64,000 nucleotides of DNA from Clostridium arbusti SL206. Its GTDB lineage: Bacteria; Bacillota; Clostridia; Clostridiales; Clostridiaceae. The notes beneath the pieces were generated by a model. That model was not told where the DNA came from and did no database searches. It was given only the letters and a program-made list of their open reading frames with translations. How positions within the stretch are numbered: position 1 is the first letter of the stretch; the number at the start of each line of letters is the position of its first letter. The position numbers and the translations under genes were made by a program. Shown here one piece after another: positions 1 to 7,450 of the stretch. Location: NCBI RefSeq assembly GCF_000246895.1, contig NZ_BAEV01000002.1:1-64000 (forward strand), read 5' to 3'.

Positions 1-248
1 ACACGTAGTATATCTTATTTTTATAATTATTATATTAATATATTTTATACGATTAAATTGTTGATTTATTAACCTTCAATATTATTTTAGCACAATTTAC
101 TTTAATTTACAATACATTTATGATATTTTAATAATTTTTATAATGTTTTATTGTTAATTTAGCAATAATATATTCCCTTTAATAAATTTTTTCATTTATA
201 TTAACACCTATGTCACATCAAAACATTGTATCCATAAAAATCTATCTT

Positions 249-2150
249 TTATCTTACATCAAATTTTTTTATCTTTCTCCACAGAGTTGAACGATCAATT
301 CCAAGAAGTTCTGCCGCCTTTTTTTTATTAAACTGTGTCTTTATTAATGCTTGTTCAATAATTTCTCTTTCAGAAGCATGCATGTCTATATTAAATGAAT
401 TATTGTTACTATTTAAAGTATAGTTGTCATCAAGCTCTCTATTATATAGGGAATCATACATATCAGAATAGCTCACAGTATCAGAATTACTTAGTACACA
501 TACCCTCTCCACTATATTTCTGAGTTCTCTTACATTCCCCTCAAACTCATAATTTTCTAAAAGTTTTTCAGCTTTAGAACTTAATGAACTTATTTTGCTT
601 CCTATCCTCTTATTAAATATATTAATATAATACATAAATAACTGTAATACATCTTCCCTTCTATAATTAAGTGATGGAATATTTAACCTTAGAACATCTA
701 ATCTGTAGAGTAAATCCTTACGAAAAAGTCCATCCTTTACGAGCTGATATATATTTTTATTAAGTGCAGATATAATTCTTACATTTACTGATATAGTCTT
801 GTCATCGCCTATTCTCCTAACCTCATGTTCTTGCAAAACTCTTAAAAGCTTACTTTGAAAGGCCACAGGGAGTTCTGAGATTTCATCAAGGAACAAGGTT
901 CCATTATGTGCAAGTTCTATTAGCCCAACTTTACCACCCTTAACAGCATTAGTAAAAGCCCCACTGCTATATCCAAACAACTCACTTTCTATTAAATTTT
1001 CTGGCAAGGAAGCACAGTTTATTGCTACAAAGGGTCCATTTCTACGTGGGCTAGCATTATGTATGCTTTGAGCAAAGAGCTCCTTTCCTGTCCCTGTATC
1101 CCCAATAATTAAAATATTTGATGAAACGGATGAAATCTTTTTAGCCTGTTCAATTGTCTGTGCCATAAGATCACTTTTATATATAATATTTTCAAAAGTA
1201 TATTTTGCCTGAAGTCCATTTACACTCAATTTTTTTCTGATTTGAATTTCATTTTGTTGAACATTTTCAATATTAGTGAAATTTATCATAATACCATTTA
1301 TAATGCTACCAATATATATAGGTATATATGTTGCAGTTATATTGATATCATCAATTTTATGAAGTTCATTAGATATTTCTTTCTTCTGTAAAAGTACATT
1401 TTTGATATTATCATACATAAACGGAAATACATCCTTAATGTCTTTTTCATAAAAGTTTTTCTTTTTATAAAGTTTTTCAAGATATTTTTGAGCTTCCGGA
1501 TTCATTAATGTTATTTTGAAATCCTTGCCTACATAGATTAAACTATCCTTGGAATTCTCTATAATAATTTTTGAAATTTTACTGCTCTTTATAATTTCAT
1601 AACTTCTTATTGCTTCATTAATAGCATTCAAAATGGCTTCCTTACCCGTTTTTATTATTAAACACTTAGCATTTTGTTTTTTTACAAATCTACATACTGA
1701 GTATCCCCCTACAAAAGCATCACAACCATCTTTCTTTGCAGCTTCAAATATTGAAGGAATATTTTCTGCCTGTTTTTCATTGTAAATTTCTATATTGCAA
1801 TTTAATAAATCAAAAAAAGGTTTAGCTTCTAATATGGATGTATAATCGCCCATTAAAGCAATCTTCTTAGGACTATACCTTTCATTACACATTCTCAATG
1901 CATTTATTATATCTACGGCACTTATAGTTAATTTAATTTTAGGCATTAATGGTTTATATTTTTTTATTTTTTCAAAGGTTAATCCCCTTGCAATTACAAT
2001 ATCCCCTTTTAGCTCATCTACATTTATCTTTTCTGCATGTACTACAGATATATTTTCGTAAAGCATATCTTTTTGAACATGATTATCAAATATCTCCTTT
2101 ACGTTCTCCTCCATTTCAGGATAAGGAACAACAAAAACTATATTAATCAT
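249..2150 (-). CDS. PrpR-type sigma-54-dependent transcriptional activator
   Basis: Cytoplasmic enhancer-binding protein of about 633 residues that should remodel sigma-54 RNA polymerase at the divergent promoter at 2394-2409. Order of domains: PrpR-like N-terminal sensor (about 1-190), PAS-like segment (about 200-310), AAA+ ATPase with Walker A GDTGTGKE near residue 350 and Walker B LFLDEIS, then a Fis-type helix-turn-helix at the C-terminus (KKKAAELLGIDRSTLWRKIK). I chose the ATG at 2150 because GGAG lies 10 bases upstream; an in-frame extension to 2207 has no such site. The sigma-54 contact loop reads GAFTNA rather than the usual GAFTGA. It probably senses a sugar acid or related metabolite used by the divergent genes; the ligand is unknown. 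Confidence 0.9.
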   Translation of the reverse strand: MINIVFVVPYPEMEENVKEIFDNHVQKDMLYENISVVHAEKINVDELKGDIVIARGLTFEKIKKYKPLMPKIKLTISAVDIINALRMCNERYSPKKIALMGDYTSILEAKPFFDLLNCNIEIYNEKQAENIPSIFEAAKKDGCDAFVGGYSVCRFVKKQNAKCLIIKTGKEAILNAINEAIRSYEIIKSSKISKIIIENSKDSLIYVGKDFKITLMNPEAQKYLEKLYKKKNFYEKDIKDVFPFMYDNIKNVLLQKKEISNELHKIDDINITATYIPIYIGSIINGIMINFTNIENVQQNEIQIRKKLSVNGLQAKYTFENIIYKSDLMAQTIEQAKKISSVSSNILIIGDTGTGKELFAQSIHNASPRRNGPFVAINCASLPENLIESELFGYSSGAFTNAVKGGKVGLIELAHNGTLFLDEISELPVAFQSKLLRVLQEHEVRRIGDDKTISVNVRIISALNKNIYQLVKDGLFRKDLLYRLDVLRLNIPSLNYRREDVLQLFMYYINIFNKRIGSKISSLSSKAEKLLENYEFEGNVRELRNIVERVCVLSNSDTVSYSDMYDSLYNRELDDNYTLNSNNNSFNIDMHASEREIIEQALIKTQFNKKKAAELLGIDRSTLWRKIKKFDVR

Positions 2151-2175
2151 ATTATCATCACTCCGCTCTAATATT

Positions 2176-2189
2176 TGTAAACGTTTTAT
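2176..2189. promoter_or_regulatory. Candidate cre (CcpA) site 1
   Basis: TGTAAACGTTTTAT matches the catabolite-responsive element consensus TGWAARCGYTWNCW at 13 of 14 positions. It lies just upstream of the regulator start codon, where CcpA binding would repress regulator transcription. A nearly identical site is at 4605-4618. Binding is inferred only from sequence. Confidence 0.45.
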
Positions 2190-2191
2190 AA

Positions 2192-2205
2192 GTTGCATAT
2201 GCAAC
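2192..2205. promoter_or_regulatory. Perfect 14-bp palindrome, candidate activator site
   Basis: GTTGCATATGCAAC is a perfect palindrome about 190 bp upstream of the -24 element, the usual distance for an upstream activating sequence of an enhancer-binding protein. A second TTGCAA half-site follows nearby. It is the best candidate in this intergenic region for binding of the PrpR-type activator, but no consensus is known for this protein. Confidence 0.35.
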
Positions 2206-2254
2206 ATTCACATATTGCAATCATACAACATATTTAACTTATTTCCAACAAATT

Positions 2255-2268
2255 TGTAAACGATATCT
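2255..2268. promoter_or_regulatory. Candidate cre (CcpA) site 2
   Basis: TGTAAACGATATCT agrees with the cre consensus at 13 of 14 positions and shares TTTGTAAACG with the site at 2176. It lies in the divergent intergenic region, between the regulator and the sigma-54 promoter. Confidence 0.35.
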
Positions 2269-2393
2269 TTCTGAGGCTTTCATTTTAAATCTTTTTAAAA
2301 TTTGCCTATATCCATATATATGCTTGTATTTCCTAATAAATTGACTACATTAATCTGAATTTATTCTTTATAAAATTAATATATAGTATAACT

Positions 2394-2409
2394 TGGCACA
2401 TCAATTGCT
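2394..2409 (+). promoter_or_regulatory. Sigma-54 (-24/-12) promoter
   Basis: TGGCACATCAATTGCT has the -24 GG at 2395-2396 and the -12 GC at 2407-2408, with the required 10-base spacing, and matches TGGCAC-N5-TTGCW fully. It sits 115 bp upstream of the dehydrogenase gene and reads toward it. The divergent gene encodes a sigma-54 activator, which supports the call. Confidence 0.85.
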
Positions 2410-2524
2410 TTATATAAATGTGTGTACACAAAATACTTATTAATCAATCTTGCTTAGTAAGAGTTTATCATTAAACTAGATTTAGATAATTACATTAAAT
2501 TAAAATTCGAAGGGAGAAATAGAC

Positions 2525-3511
2525 ATGAGTGTTATAACAAGAGCAGCTTTATTAAAAGGACCATACGATATTGACTTAGTAGAAAAGGAATTAGTTTGTG
2601 GTGAGGATGAAGTAATAGTAAAAAATAATCTTATAGGAATATGCGGTTCAGACAAAAACTTTTATAGAGGTTTCATGCCTAAGAAAACTGCTGAATTCAG
2701 AAAAGAACCTAAATTTCCATTTGAACTTGGTCATGAAAGTGGTGGTGTAATAGTAGAAGCTGGAAGCAGAGTTACAGACTATAAAGTTGGTGATAAAGTT
2801 ATTGCCTTCGGTTGGAACAATAACTACGCTGATTATTTCAAAACTCCTACTTGGCAGCTTCAACCAGTTCCAGAAGGATTGGATCTTGATATTGCAAGTC
2901 TTGGAGAACCAATTTCCTGTGCAATGTATTCTGGACTTAACAGCGGAGTACAATTAGGTGACACAGTGGTAGTAATGGGAGGAGGTTTTGCAGGACAAAT
3001 TATAGCTCAATGTGCAAAGAAAAAAGGAGCCTTCAAAGTTATTGTAGTAGACGTTCTTGATGGAAAACTTGAACTAGCTAAAAAACTTGGTACTGACGTA
3101 ACTATAAATTTAAAGAAAGAAAACGTAAAACAAATTGTAGATGAACTTACAAATGGAGTTGGTGCTGATGTTGTAGTAGAAGCTGCCGGTACTCAGGAAT
3201 CTTTTAATATGGCAAGTAATATTATTAAACACAATGGCAAATTTGTATTTTATAGTTGGGTAACTCAACCTGTTACTTTAGATATTAGCAGATGGCATGA
3301 TGATGGTATTGAATTCATTAATACCTGCCTTGTTCATCACACTTGGCATCACAGATATGTATGGACACCTGAAACTTTAAGACCAGTGCAACAGGGAATT
3401 ATAGATATTAAACCTCTTATAACAAATGAATTCAAACTTAAAGATATTAAAGAGGGCTTTGATCTAGCTGACAAAGATGATACAGCTATAAAAATAGTAT
3501 TCCGTCCTTAG
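2525..3511 (+). CDS. Zinc-dependent medium-chain alcohol/polyol dehydrogenase
   Basis: NAD(P)-dependent oxidoreductase of the medium-chain dehydrogenase family, 328 residues. Visible motifs are GICGSDKNF (catalytic zinc Cys near residue 40), GHE near residue 69 and the Rossmann loop GGGFAG near residue 151. The usual four-Cys structural zinc lobe is missing, so it is closer to short sorbitol or threonine dehydrogenase variants than to classical ADH. A histidine-rich HHTWHHRYVW stretch near residue 275 is distinctive. It is the first gene after the sigma-54 promoter and precedes a transporter and a glycerate kinase, so it probably oxidises a polyol or hydroxy acid brought in by the permease. 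The exact substrate cannot be read from the sequence. Confidence 0.85.
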   Translation: MSVITRAALLKGPYDIDLVEKELVCGEDEVIVKNNLIGICGSDKNFYRGFMPKKTAEFRKEPKFPFELGHESGGVIVEAGSRVTDYKVGDKVIAFGWNNNYADYFKTPTWQLQPVPEGLDLDIASLGEPISCAMYSGLNSGVQLGDTVVVMGGGFAGQIIAQCAKKKGAFKVIVVDVLDGKLELAKKLGTDVTINLKKENVKQIVDELTNGVGADVVVEAAGTQESFNMASNIIKHNGKFVFYSWVTQPVTLDISRWHDDGIEFINTCLVHHTWHHRYVWTPETLRPVQQGIIDIKPLITNEFKLKDIKEGFDLADKDDTAIKIVFRP

Positions 3512-3543
3512 TTTTTAATCTATTTATATAGGGGGAAATTTTT

Positions 3544-4563
3544 ATGAAAATAATGAAAACCATGAAAAAGCTACCAGGAGGCGTTCTTCTAGCCCCTGCA
3601 ATTATTGGTATATTACTTAACACCTTCTTCCCGGATGCATTAAAGATTGGCGGCTTTACAACCGCCCTTTTTAAAGCTTCAACTACAGGCTTCCTTGCAC
3701 TTTTTATGCTTTGTGCCGGTTCTCAAATAGATGTAAAAAAGGCAAAGGTAGCCCTAGCAAAAGGTGCTGTACTAACAATAACAAAAATTCTTATAGGCGC
3801 CTGTATTGGCCTTCTCATAGGTAAAGTATTTGGTAACTCTGGAATCTTTGGTCTAAGTCTTCTTGCTATAATTCCAGCTATGACAAATTCAAACAGCTCG
3901 CTATTTGCAGTTTTATCCAGTGAAAATGGAGATGATACAGATGTAGGTGCGGTATCCGTAATAGCACTGAATAATGGTCCACTCTTTACAATGCTGATTT
4001 TAGGTGCATCTGGCTTTGCAAGTATTCCTGTAATTTCATTTGTTGCCGTTTTAATTCCAGTTATAGTTGGCTTTGTACTTGGAAATCTAGATCCCGATTG
4101 GAGAGAATTATTAAGTCATGGTCATATGTTAATACCATTTTTAGGTTTTTCTATTGGTGCATCTCTTAATTTACAAACTATACTTAATGCTGGTGTTCCA
4201 GGTCTCATATTAGGCATAATCACCCTTGTATTTACAGGACTTGGTGGTTACTTTGTATATGGAATATTTCATTGTAAAAGAGCCGTTGGTGCAGCCATAG
4301 GAACTACAGCCGGAATTGCATCCGCTACCCCTATGGCACTTGCAGCTATAGATCCAACATTCGCTCCTTTTGCGAGCAGTGCAACAGTACAAGTATCTGC
4401 CTCCGTTATAATCACTGCACTGTTATGCCCATTACTTGTAAATTATCTAGGAAAACGAGAAAAAAACCGACATCCTAAAGCAATATTAGAAAATAGTACA
4501 AAGGTCGTACAAAATACATTGAACATTGAAAATTCAGAAACTATAAACAATATAAAAAATTAA
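3544..4563 (+). CDS. 2-keto-3-deoxygluconate permease family transporter
   Basis: Integral membrane carrier of 339 residues with about ten hydrophobic segments, matching the KdgT family of proton-coupled sugar-acid importers. Family-like features are the opening PGGVLLAPAIIG, the FMLCAGSQIDVK segment and the TTAGIASATPMALAAIDP stretch. The C-terminal 45 residues are hydrophilic and probably cytoplasmic. It starts 32 bases after the dehydrogenase stop, with a GGGGG ribosome binding site, so the two are co-transcribed from the sigma-54 promoter. Given the neighbours, the substrate may be a short sugar acid and not 2-keto-3-deoxygluconate itself. Confidence 0.85.
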   Translation: MKIMKTMKKLPGGVLLAPAIIGILLNTFFPDALKIGGFTTALFKASTTGFLALFMLCAGSQIDVKKAKVALAKGAVLTITKILIGACIGLLIGKVFGNSGIFGLSLLAIIPAMTNSNSSLFAVLSSENGDDTDVGAVSVIALNNGPLFTMLILGASGFASIPVISFVAVLIPVIVGFVLGNLDPDWRELLSHGHMLIPFLGFSIGASLNLQTILNAGVPGLILGIITLVFTGLGGYFVYGIFHCKRAVGAAIGTTAGIASATPMALAAIDPTFAPFASSATVQVSASVIITALLCPLLVNYLGKREKNRHPKAILENSTKVVQNTLNIENSETINNIKN

Positions 4564-4604
4564 ATACTATTTTATATAAATTTGCTTCATTTTCGAAAAG
4601 CCAT

Positions 4605-4618
4605 TGTAAACGTTTTAT
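4605..4618. promoter_or_regulatory. Candidate cre (CcpA) site 3
   Basis: TGTAAACGTTTTAT is identical to the site at 2176-2189 and lies 42 bases after the permease stop codon, upstream of glycerate kinase. Two identical 14-base cre-like sites flanking one catabolic gene set suggest carbon catabolite control of the whole locus. Confidence 0.4.
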
Positions 4619-4642
4619 ATATAAAACAGTATAACTTTCTTT

Positions 4643-4779
4643 GGGGCTGTCTCAAAATGAATCCACCATGGAAAATGTTTACAATAAGGATATGTTAATT
4701 TTTAAAATTATATTTAAAAATATTGCTTTTAATGAAGTTAACAGCTAAATACATCTCTAATGCATTTTGAGGCAGCTCC
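4643..4779. repeat. Imperfect terminal inverted repeats (MITE-like)
   Basis: GGGGCTGTCTCAAAATG at 4643-4659 is repeated inverted at 4763-4779 with 15 of 17 matches, enclosing about 100 bases of AT-rich DNA with no gene. Ends of the type GGGCTGTCTCAAAAT resemble insertion-sequence termini of the IS1182 kind known from Firmicutes, so this may be a relic non-autonomous element. I found no convincing target duplication. It separates the permease from glycerate kinase. Confidence 0.45.
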
Positions 4780-4823
4780 TGCTATAATAAAATTGAACAT
4801 ATCTCATGAAGGGAAGCGAAAGT

Positions 4824-5969
4824 ATGAAAATCGTAATTGCACCTGACTCATATAAAGGAAGTTTGACTGCCTTAGAGGTGGCAAACAGCATAGAAAATGG
4901 AATCCGCAGAGTATTTAATAATTCAACTGTTGAAAAAGTACCTATGGCAGACGGTGGTGAAGGTACAGTACAATCATTAGTTGATAGCACTGATGGGAAA
5001 ATAATAAATACAGTGGTTAAAGGTCCTATTGGAAAAGATGTTACAGCCTTCTATGGCATACTTGGAGATGGTAAAACCGCCATAATAGAAATGGCTGCTG
5101 CCTCCGGCCTTCCACTTATTTCTAAGGAAGAAAGAAACCCTATGATAACTACAAGCTTCGGTACAGGACAACTCATAAAAGATGCACTGGACAAAGGTTG
5201 TAGAAACATAATTATTGGTCTTGGTGGAAGTGCTACTAATGACGGAGGACTTGGGGTAGCTAAGGCACTGGGAGTAAAGTTCTTTGATAAAGAAGGTAAT
5301 GATATTGAAGAAGGTGGAGGCAGTCTAGATAAATTAAGTTCTATAGATGTGTCTGATATAGATCCTAGAATAAAGGAATGCAGCATAACTGCTGCCTGCG
5401 ATGTAGATAATCCTCTTTGTGGCCCTAAAGGCGCATCTCACGTATTTGGCCCACAAAAAGGTGCTGATGAAAATATGATTGAAGTTTTGGATAAAAATTT
5501 AGCAAATTATGCTGAAATTATTAAAAAGAATCTATCCCTTTATGTAATAAATACTCCAGGTGCAGGTGCTGCCGGTGGGCTTGGTGCAGGACTTATAGCC
5601 TTCTTAAATGCAAATATTAAAAAAGGTATAGATATAGTAATAAACTTAGCAGACCTTGAGGAAAAAATTAAAGATGCAGATCTCGTATTCACTGGTGAAG
5701 GAATGATAGATTTCCAAACTGCCTTTGGTAAAACCCCTTTTGGCGTAGCAAAAATTGCTAAAAAATACAATATCCCCGTTATAGCAATTGCAGGAGGAAT
5801 AGGAAAAGATGCTGAAACTCTTTATTCAAAGGGCTTTGACAGTATTTTTTCCATAGTTGATAGTCCTATGCCTCTTGATGATGCTATGGAAAATGGAAAG
5901 ATATTAATTGAGAGAACTGCTGAAAGAATTATGAGAGTTTTTAAGGCTTGTAATTATAGTACTAAATAA
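4824..5969 (+). CDS. glxK: Glycerate kinase (GlxK/GarK family)
   Basis: ATP-dependent glycerate kinase of about 381 residues, which phosphorylates glycerate (typically to 2-phosphoglycerate in this family) and feeds lower glycolysis. Diagnostic segments are IAPDSYKGS at the start, VPMADGGEGT, the glycine-rich GLGGSATNDGG, CDVDNPLCGP and FTGEGMID. The ATG at 4824 is preferred over one at 4806, since all family members begin at MKIVIAPDS and GGGAAG lies upstream. It is the third gene of the sugar-acid set, so the pathway probably ends in glycerate. The 240-base gap carrying the inverted repeat leaves open whether it is on the same transcript. Confidence 0.92.
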   Translation: MKIVIAPDSYKGSLTALEVANSIENGIRRVFNNSTVEKVPMADGGEGTVQSLVDSTDGKIINTVVKGPIGKDVTAFYGILGDGKTAIIEMAAASGLPLISKEERNPMITTSFGTGQLIKDALDKGCRNIIIGLGGSATNDGGLGVAKALGVKFFDKEGNDIEEGGGSLDKLSSIDVSDIDPRIKECSITAACDVDNPLCGPKGASHVFGPQKGADENMIEVLDKNLANYAEIIKKNLSLYVINTPGAGAAGGLGAGLIAFLNANIKKGIDIVINLADLEEKIKDADLVFTGEGMIDFQTAFGKTPFGVAKIAKKYNIPVIAIAGGIGKDAETLYSKGFDSIFSIVDSPMPLDDAMENGKILIERTAERIMRVFKACNYSTK

Positions 5970-6077
5970 GATTATAACCTAACTTTTAAAGTTCTCTATT
6001 ATATTGATAAAATTGAATATTATGCCTGTGGCACTTTCCTTATACCATTAGTAATGTAGTTGCCATAGCTATAAGGT

Positions 6078-6128
6078 ATAAATAGAGACTAACATTGGAA
6101 TATTAATCCTTTATCAGTCTCTATTTAT
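6078..6128. terminator. Bidirectional terminator hairpin
   Basis: ATAAATAGAGACT at 6078-6090 pairs with AGTCTCTATTTAT at 6116-6128, between the converging glycerate kinase and Wadjet operons. T-rich sequence follows on both sides. The loop is long (25 bases), so strength is uncertain. Confidence 0.55.
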
Positions 6129-6144
6129 ATGATTTAATTTACTA

Positions 6145-7431
6145 TTAATTATTTTCTATTATATCCTTTACATACGACTCAATAAGTAACTCCTGGTACC
6201 CACACATTTTATCCTTTTCCATTTCTTCCTTCACCGCTAAAAGCTCCTTGCTTTCCAGCTTTAAAAACTTGCTTTCTCTGCCCTTAAAGTTCTTATTTCC
6301 CTTTATTTTTAAATAATCCTCAATTGTATATCTCCACAGTACTAATTTATCTTTATATCTACATTTAAGCTTGTCAGCTATCATAAGTCCCTCTGGATCA
6401 AAGTCCCCAGAATAATACAATATAACGTTATATTTAATAAGCCTATCCAAAAGCATAAAAGAAGCACTATTAAGCTGTCCTCCAGTACAAACAAGTGGCT
6501 TTTTTCTTTTCTCTATATTATTTATTACCTCTGAAAATACAGTTGGATTTTCAAAAATAAATACCTTATTATCATTAAATTTCAGCTTATCTACATTGTT
6601 AAGGTTTTTTATAGATACATGCAGAGGTTCGCATCTATCATAAAAGCCCTTCCATCCCTCATGTTCTACTTCGTTATTATAAGCTGATATTCCATATACT
6701 GTAGTAAATATAGACAATTCATCTCTGGCAATACCAGCTGCATATAATACTTCATTTATCTCCTCTACATTTTTAGGATATCTTATATTCAAATAATAAC
6801 ATAAACCACACATAAATAAATTGAAGGATGATGTCCCTATATCAAAGAAATGAGGATCCTTTGTAATTCGTGATGAAAATATAGGCAAAGGTTCTAATTT
6901 ATCAGAATTTAATTTTATCTTTGATAAGGCCTTAATAGTTAAATATAATTTTTCATTTAATTCTTTACTATTTGCATTATACTCCTTAATAAAAGTTGAA
7001 TAACCATACTTCTTTTGATTTAAAGCAGCCTTAAACCAGCTTATACCTCTTTCAAATTCACAAGTTCTTTCTATAATACTATTAAAATATTCCGCTCTTA
7101 AAAACTCTTCCTTCTCTTTTAATTCTCTATTAGTAATTAATTCATCTTTAAAGTATTGCCTCATAAAATCTTCAAAAACTAAATCTTTAAATTTTCCCTG
7201 CATAAAGTAGTCTATAAATTTTTTTATTGATAATTTTCCTTCTTTTTTCCCGAAAAGTTTATACTCCACAGCTCCTAATACTCTACTTTCCTCTTCAGTT
7301 ATATTTGATAATATAATGTAGCCAGAAAATCTTCCTACAGACTTATACTTATTGAGTATTTCCTTGAAGATTCTATTTAATTCTTTCTTACCTTTAGCAT
7401 ATTTTACTGCTTCTTTTGTTAATTCCTTCAT
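6145..7431 (-). CDS. jetD: Wadjet type II nuclease subunit JetD (DUF2399, Toprim)
   Basis: Predicted DNA-cleaving subunit of a Wadjet anti-plasmid system, 428 residues. The C-terminal part carries the Toprim-like core of DUF2399: the acidic FENPTVF near residue 285, LVCTGGQLNSAS, then YYSGDFDPEGLMIADKL with the DxD metal site. In studied Wadjet systems JetD cuts circular DNA after the SMC complex has extruded a full loop. It is the last gene of the jetABCD operon, 19 bases after jetC, with AGGTGA before the ATG. All expected acidic residues are present, so it is probably active. The N-terminal half would be the arm and JetC-contact region. Confidence 0.88.
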   Translation of the reverse strand: MKELTKEAVKYAKGKKELNRIFKEILNKYKSVGRFSGYIILSNITEEESRVLGAVEYKLFGKKEGKLSIKKFIDYFMQGKFKDLVFEDFMRQYFKDELITNRELKEKEEFLRAEYFNSIIERTCEFERGISWFKAALNQKKYGYSTFIKEYNANSKELNEKLYLTIKALSKIKLNSDKLEPLPIFSSRITKDPHFFDIGTSSFNLFMCGLCYYLNIRYPKNVEEINEVLYAAGIARDELSIFTTVYGISAYNNEVEHEGWKGFYDRCEPLHVSIKNLNNVDKLKFNDNKVFIFENPTVFSEVINNIEKRKKPLVCTGGQLNSASFMLLDRLIKYNVILYYSGDFDPEGLMIADKLKCRYKDKLVLWRYTIEDYLKIKGNKNFKGRESKFLKLESKELLAVKEEMEKDKMCGYQELLIESYVKDIIENN

Positions 7432-7450
7432 TTTATCACCTAATTATTCT

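Noticed and set aside
1-248. Possible regulatory or RNA signals in the first 248 bases
   Set aside because: Only low-complexity AT-rich sequence; no hairpin or box stands out.
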